The notes below the pieces were generated by a model. That model did not search any database, was not told the origin of the DNA, and saw only the letters and a list, made by a program, of their open reading frames with translations. From contig NZ_BONF01000029.1 in assembly GCF_016862575.1 (NCBI RefSeq), forward strand, positions 1 to 64,000: a DNA stretch of 64,000 nt. The letters are read 5' to 3'. Positions 59,793-64,000 of the stretch are shown here, one piece after another (within the stretch, counting starts at the first letter, position 1; the number at the start of each line of letters is the position of its first letter). The stretch is from Catellatospora bangladeshensis. Lineage in GTDB: Bacteria; Actinomycetota; Actinomycetes; Mycobacteriales; Micromonosporaceae. The position numbers were made by a program, and so were the translations under genes.

Positions 59793-60664
59793 CGCCAGAC
59801 GGTCACCCGTGCGCTGCCGGAGACGACCTGACCGCCGGAGAAGGACGAGATGACGACGTCGAAGTGCCTGCCCTGCTGAGTGAACGCGTGCGGCAGCAGC
59901 TGGATCGGGACGGCGACGGTGGTGGCTCCCGCGGGGATGGTGATGGTGCGGTCCACGGCCACGTAGTCCAGCCCGGCGAGCAGGTCGCCGTCGGAGGTCC
60001 GGAAGTGCACCGTCGCGTCGGCGGTCAGCGGCGTGTTGAGGCCGAACGGCGAGCTGATGATGTTGCCGGATTCGATGGTGCACGGGGTCGCGGGCGTGCC
60101 CGAGCCGGGGTCCGGGTCGGGTTTGGTTGTCGGCGACGGTGACGGCAGCGCGGTGGGCGGCGGCGGAGAGGTACGGGGCTCCAGCAGGCACAGCCGGTGG
60201 TCGATGGTCGCCGCCCGGAGCTGCGTGTCGTCGTCGAAGATCCGGCCGCGGCCGGACGCGCTCACGATCCGCACGCTCTGGCTGGGGCTGCCGAGGGTGA
60301 CCGTGAAGTCCTCCAGCAGAGCCTCGGTCAGGACGTCACCGCTGACGGTGGCCCGGATCTGCCTGCTGCCGGTGTCCCCGGCCGGCCACTGGAGCACGCC
60401 GCTCGCGAGCTGGTAGTCGCCGGGCCGGCGGGCGGTGCCGTCGGTGACGGTGTAGGCCACCGATCCCGCCGCCGCGCAGGATGCGGTGTACACGGTGAAG
60501 GTCAGCGTGCCTGCCGCCTCGGACACGGTGACCTGCGGGTCGATGGCGACCGACCGCTGGCAGTCGGCGGCCGCGCCCGGCAGGTCCGCGACGGCGGAGG
60601 CGGCGATGACGGCGGCCAGGGCGGTGACAGCGGCGCCGAGCGCGGGCAGCATCCTCGATTTCAT
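59789..60664 (-). CDS. Secreted Calx-beta-domain protein
   Basis: A protein of 291 residues from the ATG at 60664. A signal peptide (ALGAAVTALAAVIAASAVAD) precedes two beta-sandwich domains separated by a Pro/Ser/Thr linker (PPPPTALPSPSPTTKPDPDP). The first has VSEAAGTLTFTVYTASC and DVLTEALLEDFTVTLG, the Calx-beta pattern; the second has SGLDY-like DGDLLAGLDYVAVDRTITIP. It is probably an extracellular adhesion or Ca-binding protein. It is convergent with, and overlaps by four bases, the SARP gene. Confidence 0.78.
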   Translation of the reverse strand: MKSRMLPALGAAVTALAAVIAASAVADLPGAAADCQRSVAIDPQVTVSEAAGTLTFTVYTASCAAAGSVAYTVTDGTARRPGDYQLASGVLQWPAGDTGSRQIRATVSGDVLTEALLEDFTVTLGSPSQSVRIVSASGRGRIFDDDTQLRAATIDHRLCLLEPRTSPPPPTALPSPSPTTKPDPDPGSGTPATPCTIESGNIISSPFGLNTPLTADATVHFRTSDGDLLAGLDYVAVDRTITIPAGATTVAVPIQLLPHAFTQQGRHFDVVISSFSGGQVVSGSARVTVWR

Positions 60665-60782
60665 CGTCATCGACGAATCATCGGGCACCGAGCTTGTGGC
60701 GAGCTTGTGGAACGCGTGCCAAGTTAATCTACGGCTTTGAATGAATGGCCCGATTCACCGACACGGCGCGGAGCCCGGCGCG

Positions 60783-61145
60783 TCAGCGGTCGCGGACGAG
60801 CCTGACGAGCATCTCGGTGTCGTGGTGGTTGCCGACGAACTCGGTGAACTCGCCGGCCGCGAAGGTCCAGCCGCCTTCGGCGATGAGCGTGCGGAGCTTC
60901 TCCATCGGCAGGTGGACGGCCGCCGCGGGCATCTGCCACTCCCCGGCGATGACCTGTTCGGCCCGCTCGGCGAGGGCGTCGAGGGTGTCGAACTCCTCCG
61001 GCCCGGAGCCCTCGACCTCGAACCAGTCGCCTTCGGACACCACCCGCATCAGGACCGCTTCGCCCGCCTCCGGTCCGTCGATGTCCTCGGTGATCCAGTC
61101 GTGCTCGAAGTAGGAGAAGCGGAGGAGGATGCTCTGCACGGTCAT
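60783..61145 (-). CDS. Protein of unknown function (120 aa)
   Basis: A soluble acidic protein starting MTVQSILLRFSYFEHDWITE, with EVEGSGPEEFDTLDALAERA and a C-terminal HHDTEMLVRLVRDR. The pattern of short acidic proteins with FVGNHHDTE-like ends is common in Micromonosporaceae, but I recognise no named family. Upstream is mraY, co-directional, 52 bases away. Confidence 0.65.
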   Translation of the reverse strand: MTVQSILLRFSYFEHDWITEDIDGPEAGEAVLMRVVSEGDWFEVEGSGPEEFDTLDALAERAEQVIAGEWQMPAAAVHLPMEKLRTLIAEGGWTFAAGEFTEFVGNHHDTEMLVRLVRDR

Positions 61146-61196
61146 CGGCGCATCGTACAAACGGCGCCGGCACCGCACGGCGCCGCTCGCGGCGGG

Positions 61197-62294
61197 TCAG
61201 GGCAGGTGGGCGAGGAAGTCGGCGTAGAACAGGCCCAGCCCGGCGGCCACACCCGTGCCCGCGATGATCCAGAACCGGGTCACGATCGTGACCTCGTGCC
61301 AGCCCACCAGCTCGAAGTGGTGATGCAGCGGCGACATCCGGAACACCCGCCTGCCGGTCGTCTTGTAGGACGTGTACTGGATGATCCGCGACATCGTGAT
61401 GATCACGAACAGCGCGGCCAGGACCGGCAGCAGCAGCACGGTCCGGGTGGCGACCGCCTGCCCGGCGATGAGCCCGCCGAGGGCCATGGAACCGGTGTCG
61501 CCCATGATGATCCGCGCCGGTGACGTGTTCCACCATAGGAAACCGAGCAGCGCCCCGGCCGCGGCACCGGCGATCAGCGCAGTCTCCAGCGGATCCCGGG
61601 CCTCGTAGCAGAACGCCGACTGCATCGCCGGATCGGCACACCAGTGCCGGTACTGCCAGAACGAGATCAGCCCGTACGCGGCGAGCACGATGATCGACGT
61701 GCCGGTGGCCAGGCCGTCGAGCCCGTCGGTCAGGTTGACGGCGTTCGTGCTCGCCATGACGATCGCGATGAAGACGACCACGGCACCGACCTGGCCGACA
61801 TTCAGCCAGCTGATCTCGCGGACGAACGACAGCCGGGTGCCGGCCACCGACCACCCGGCCGTGCTCGGAAAGCCCAGCGCCACCACGCCGAATCCCGTGC
61901 CGACCATGAGCTGCAGGGCCAGTTTCCAGCGCCCGCTCAGCCCGGCCGTGTTCTTCTTCGTGACCTTCAGGAAGTCGTCGACGAACCCGATGCCACCGCA
62001 GAACACCATGAGGCCGAGCAGGACGAACCCGGTCATCGTCGGGCCCGGTGGGACGATCTGCGCCGACGGCAGCGCGTTCATCACCAGGTGGCCGACGATG
62101 TAGGCGAGCACGGTGCCGACGATGAAGATCAGCCCGCCCATGGTGGGAGTGCCGCGTTTGGCCTGATGCGCGGCGGGATTTACGTCGCGGATCGGCTGAC
62201 CGGCGCGCAGCCGGGCCAGGGCGCGGGTGGCCACCGGCGTACAGATCAGAGCGAACACGAACGCGACGGCGGCAGCGACGACCGAGGAGATCAT
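61197..62294 (-). CDS. mraY: Phospho-N-acetylmuramoyl-pentapeptide transferase (orphan copy)
   Basis: A protein of 365 residues from the ATG at 62294, with GGGAGGT upstream. About ten TM helices. Catalytic motifs: [37 protein letters not shown] (Asp) and [11 protein letters not shown]. It transfers phospho-MurNAc-pentapeptide to undecaprenyl phosphate, making lipid I. mraY normally lies in the dcw cell-wall cluster; no other cell-wall gene is near here, so this is probably a second copy. Extra MraY copies can give self-resistance to nucleoside antibiotics. Confidence 0.92.
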   Translation of the reverse strand: MISSVVAAAVAFVFALICTPVATRALARLRAGQPIRDVNPAAHQAKRGTPTMGGLIFIVGTVLAYIVGHLVMNALPSAQIVPPGPTMTGFVLLGLMVFCGGIGFVDDFLKVTKKNTAGLSGRWKLALQLMVGTGFGVVALGFPSTAGWSVAGTRLSFVREISWLNVGQVGAVVVFIAIVMASTNAVNLTDGLDGLATGTSIIVLAAYGLISFWQYRHWCADPAMQSAFCYEARDPLETALIAGAAAGALLGFLWWNTSPARIIMGDTGSMALGGLIAGQAVATRTVLLLPVLAALFVIITMSRIIQYTSYKTTGRRVFRMSPLHHHFELVGWHEVTIVTRFWIIAGTGVAAGLGLFYADFLAHLP

Positions 62295-62805
62295 CGGCGG
62301 GGTACCTCCCGGCGTAGGAGCAGGCAAGATCACTAAGCCGCACAGTGTATGGGCGCGCGCCCGCCTGCGCCGGACCTCGGCAGCCGCACGAAGCGGCCGA
62401 ATGTCCGATAAGTCCTGATCGCTCGTCGAGAGACAGGCGACCTCGAACCTCGCCTGAAAGCGACACCCGGCTTGCGATCGCACAGGTCACGACCGCGGGC
62501 CCCGCGCGCACCCGCGGGCGGACGGCCCCCGGCGGCCGCGTCGCAGGACCAGGCGGGAACGCCGCGACATCTTCACAGGACCGCCACATCTGACGCCCGC
62601 GTCACAACGCGCGACGGCGCCCGATGACCCGCCGCACACTGTTGCGCCGATCCCACCGGATCGTCGCCCGTCGCCAGGATTCCCCGGCATGGCGCACACG
62701 CACGAAGTCACCACCGGCCGCGCAGCAAGGACATCGATGTCGATCATTGACGGCGGGCACCGGCGTACCGATGATGTGCGCAGGCTGAATCGAAGGAGGA
62801 CTCCG
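62295..62805. other. Long intergenic stretch without a recognised gene
   Basis: About 510 bases between mraY and the 39-residue peptide gene. I see no convincing coding frame on either strand and no tRNA-like fold. It probably contains the divergent promoters of both genes. Confidence 0.5.
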
Positions 62806-62925
62806 ATGGACAAGTCGCGCAAGGACCGCGCCGCGGTCAAGGTCACCGGTGCCGTGCTCACCGTGGCCGCAGTGCTGACCACGCTGTACACGCTCGCCGC
62901 ACCCGCGATCATCATCAAGAAGTGA
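62806..62925 (+). CDS. 39-residue membrane peptide
   Basis: A 39-codon frame with a very strong ribosome site (AAGGAGG seven bases before the ATG). The product is basic at the N-terminus (MDKSRKDRAAVK), then has one hydrophobic helix (VTGAVLTVAAVLTTLYTLAA) and ends PAIIIKK. It is a credible single-pass peptide. It has no Cys. It is convergent with the DUF3105 gene, 13 bases away. Confidence 0.6.
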   Translation: MDKSRKDRAAVKVTGAVLTVAAVLTTLYTLAAPAIIIKK

Positions 62926-62938
62926 CCGCGGCACTCCG

Positions 62939-63586
62939 TCACATGCCGTCGACCTCGGGAGCGTCGGTGGCCGGGTGCGCGAGCACGAACCGTTCGATCG
63001 CCGCGCCGCTGACGCGGGCGCAGAACTGCCGGTAGCCGGCCGTGCGGCCCCAGTGCGACATGGCCAGGGGCCGCCCGGCCGGGAAGGCGCCGTAGCTGTC
63101 GTCCCAGGCCGAGACGATGAACTTCTCGCCGTACGCGTCGCCGCCGAGCTTCACCGCGAGTTCGCGCAGCTCCTCGACCTCGTCGGCGGGCAGCGTGCCG
63201 GTGTACCACACGACGGTGTAGCCGTGTTCGAGGTTGTGCACCAGCTCCTCCATCGCCGGCCGGTCCTGCGGCAGGTAGAAACGCCGGGCCCGCTGGGCGG
63301 GGTAGACGTAGTGCGGCCCGGACGAGGGAGGCACGGTCTCGTAGCCCACGCGGGTGGCGGTCGGCTGGGAGGTGCCGGGTCCGACGTGCATGCCGACGCC
63401 GGAGACCGGGTCGGTCAGCTCCGCGTCGCAGCCGGCCTGCTCGGCGGCGACCCCGAACGAGGCGGCGGGCCGGTGCCGCGGCGACTCGGCGTACGCCCGC
63501 ACGAACGGCACCGCCGCGGCGGCCAGCAGGCCCAGCCCGACCGCGGCCGCCGCGACGGCGGTACGGGACATCCTCGGCTCAGCCAT
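62939..63586 (-). CDS. DUF3105 membrane-anchored protein
   Basis: A 215-residue protein. An N-terminal TM anchor (AVAAAAVGLGLLAAAAVPFV) precedes an extracellular DUF3105 domain, marked by YETVPPSSGPHYVYPAQRAR, LVHNLEHGYTVVWY and LAMSHWGRTAGYRQFC. Conserved His and Cys could bind metal. The function of this family is not known. Its start overlaps the upstream flavoprotein gene by eight bases, so they are coupled. Confidence 0.85.
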   Translation of the reverse strand: MAEPRMSRTAVAAAAVGLGLLAAAAVPFVRAYAESPRHRPAASFGVAAEQAGCDAELTDPVSGVGMHVGPGTSQPTATRVGYETVPPSSGPHYVYPAQRARRFYLPQDRPAMEELVHNLEHGYTVVWYTGTLPADEVEELRELAVKLGGDAYGEKFIVSAWDDSYGAFPAGRPLAMSHWGRTAGYRQFCARVSGAAIERFVLAHPATDAPEVDGM

Positions 63587-64000
63587 CGCGGCGCTCCCCC
63601 ACGAACGTCGCGGCCCACTGCAGCACTTCGCCGATGGGCGGCGCGCCGCGGCCGGTGACCGTGCCCGTGCTCAGGGCGAGCACCCCGACGGGCGGCACGA
63701 CGCCGTGCCCGTCGGCGCGCAGCTGCTCGATGTTGCGCTGCACGGCCGGGCGGTCCCACATCGCCGCGTTCATGGACGGCACGAACACCACGGGCGCGGA
63801 GGCGGCGAGGACGCAGGTGGTGAGCAGGCTGTCGGCGATGCCGTGGGCGGCCTTGCCGATGGTGTTGGCGGTGGCGGGCATGACCAGCACGAGGTCGGCC
63901 CACCGGCCCAGGTCGAGGTGCGCGACCCCGGGCGCCTCAGCGGTGCCGTCGTCGTACGCGGGCTCGCCGGTCACCGCCGTGAACGCCTTCGCGGTGACGA
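63579..64000 (-). CDS. HFCD-family flavoprotein, 5' end outside the window
   Basis: Only the last 140 residues are in the window; the frame is open to the edge (VTAKAFTAVTGEPAYDDG). FMN-binding and substrate motifs are kept: VLVMPATANTIGKAAHGIAD and VVFVPSMNAAMWDRP, the latter the PxMNxxMW motif of phosphopantothenoylcysteine decarboxylase and EpiD-like enzymes. Either CoaC-like or peptide-cysteine decarboxylase activity is possible. It is coupled to the DUF3105 gene, not to a CoaB domain, so it is not the usual CoaBC. Confidence 0.8.
   Translation of the reverse strand, partial: VTAKAFTAVTGEPAYDDGTAEAPGVAHLDLGRWADLVLVMPATANTIGKAAHGIADSLLTTCVLAASAPVVFVPSMNAAMWDRPAVQRNIEQLRADGHGVVPPVGVLALSTGTVTGRGAPPIGEVLQWAATFVGERRDG

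Noticed and set aside
62806-62925. Aminovinyl-cysteine RiPP precursor for the nearby HFCD flavoprotein
   Set aside because: The peptide has no Cys, which that chemistry needs at the C-terminus, and it lies on the opposite strand beyond the DUF3105 gene.

Overview
The window is high-GC actinomycete DNA (GC-rich third codon positions, many GTG starts, ATGA/GTGA gene overlaps, an AfsR-type SARP, GH5 and GH16 enzymes with ricin-type CBM13 tails, an ECF42 sigma/DGPF pair). A Micromonosporaceae-like soil organism fits best. That placement is inferred from gene style, not from a phylogenetic marker.

Layout. 1-4.2 kb: a small Cys-containing protein, a probable frameshifted small gene, the ECF42 sigma factor with its YCII/DGPF partner, an aminoglycoside-phosphotransferase-like protein and a membrane-anchored protein. 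4.2-7.6 kb: a reverse-strand run made of a 50-residue acidic peptide with tyrosines, two sulfotransferases and a cytochrome P450. 7.8-22.7 kb: housekeeping and accessory genes (FAD monooxygenase, Eis-like acetyltransferase, ABC exporter, GNAT, rhomboid-like protein, aldo/keto reductase, amidohydrolase, NAD(P) oxidoreductase, lipoproteins, a DksA-like zinc finger, an AraC-type regulator with a DHFR-like reductase). 23-26.8 kb: two secreted glycosidases with lectin domains flanking a small-protein/flavoprotein pair.

27-52.9 kb is a coherent nitrate/nitrite respiration and low-oxygen island. It holds two narK transporters, narGHJI, a DUF2249 protein with a Cys-containing HTH regulator, NnrS-like and related membrane proteins, nirK, a YwiC-like protein, a radical SAM/SPASM enzyme preceded by a 27-residue peptide, a DsbA-like thioredoxin, cysE, cysK, a MauE/DoxX protein, a hemerythrin, a second nirK fused to a membrane domain, a nitronate monooxygenase and a ribosome-hibernation-like protein. 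Six sites resembling the DosR/DevR box of mycobacteria sit upstream of four transcription units, suggesting shared hypoxia/NO control; no DosR/DosS gene lies in the window. Between nirK and the ywiC-like gene is a 333-bp non-coding, strongly folded insertion. It starts just after TTGAC and ends just before ATGA, and removing it restores a 1-nt gene junction. I read it as a stand-alone HEARO/omega-RNA-type (IS200/IS605-IscB-related) element.

52.9-64 kb: an XRE-cupin regulator divergent from a phosphinothricin-type acetyltransferase over a 22-bp perfect palindrome, a secreted chymotrypsin-like protease divergent from an AfsR-like SARP, a Calx-beta protein, an orphan mraY, a 39-residue membrane peptide, a DUF3105 protein and a flavoprotein that runs off the right edge.

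The strongest leads for undescribed biology are the orphan HEARO-like RNA element in the denitrification operon, the peptide plus radical SAM/SPASM plus disulfide/cysteine cassette, the acidic Tyr peptide plus sulfotransferases plus P450 operon, and the coexistence of split and fused versions of the same membrane-NirK module.
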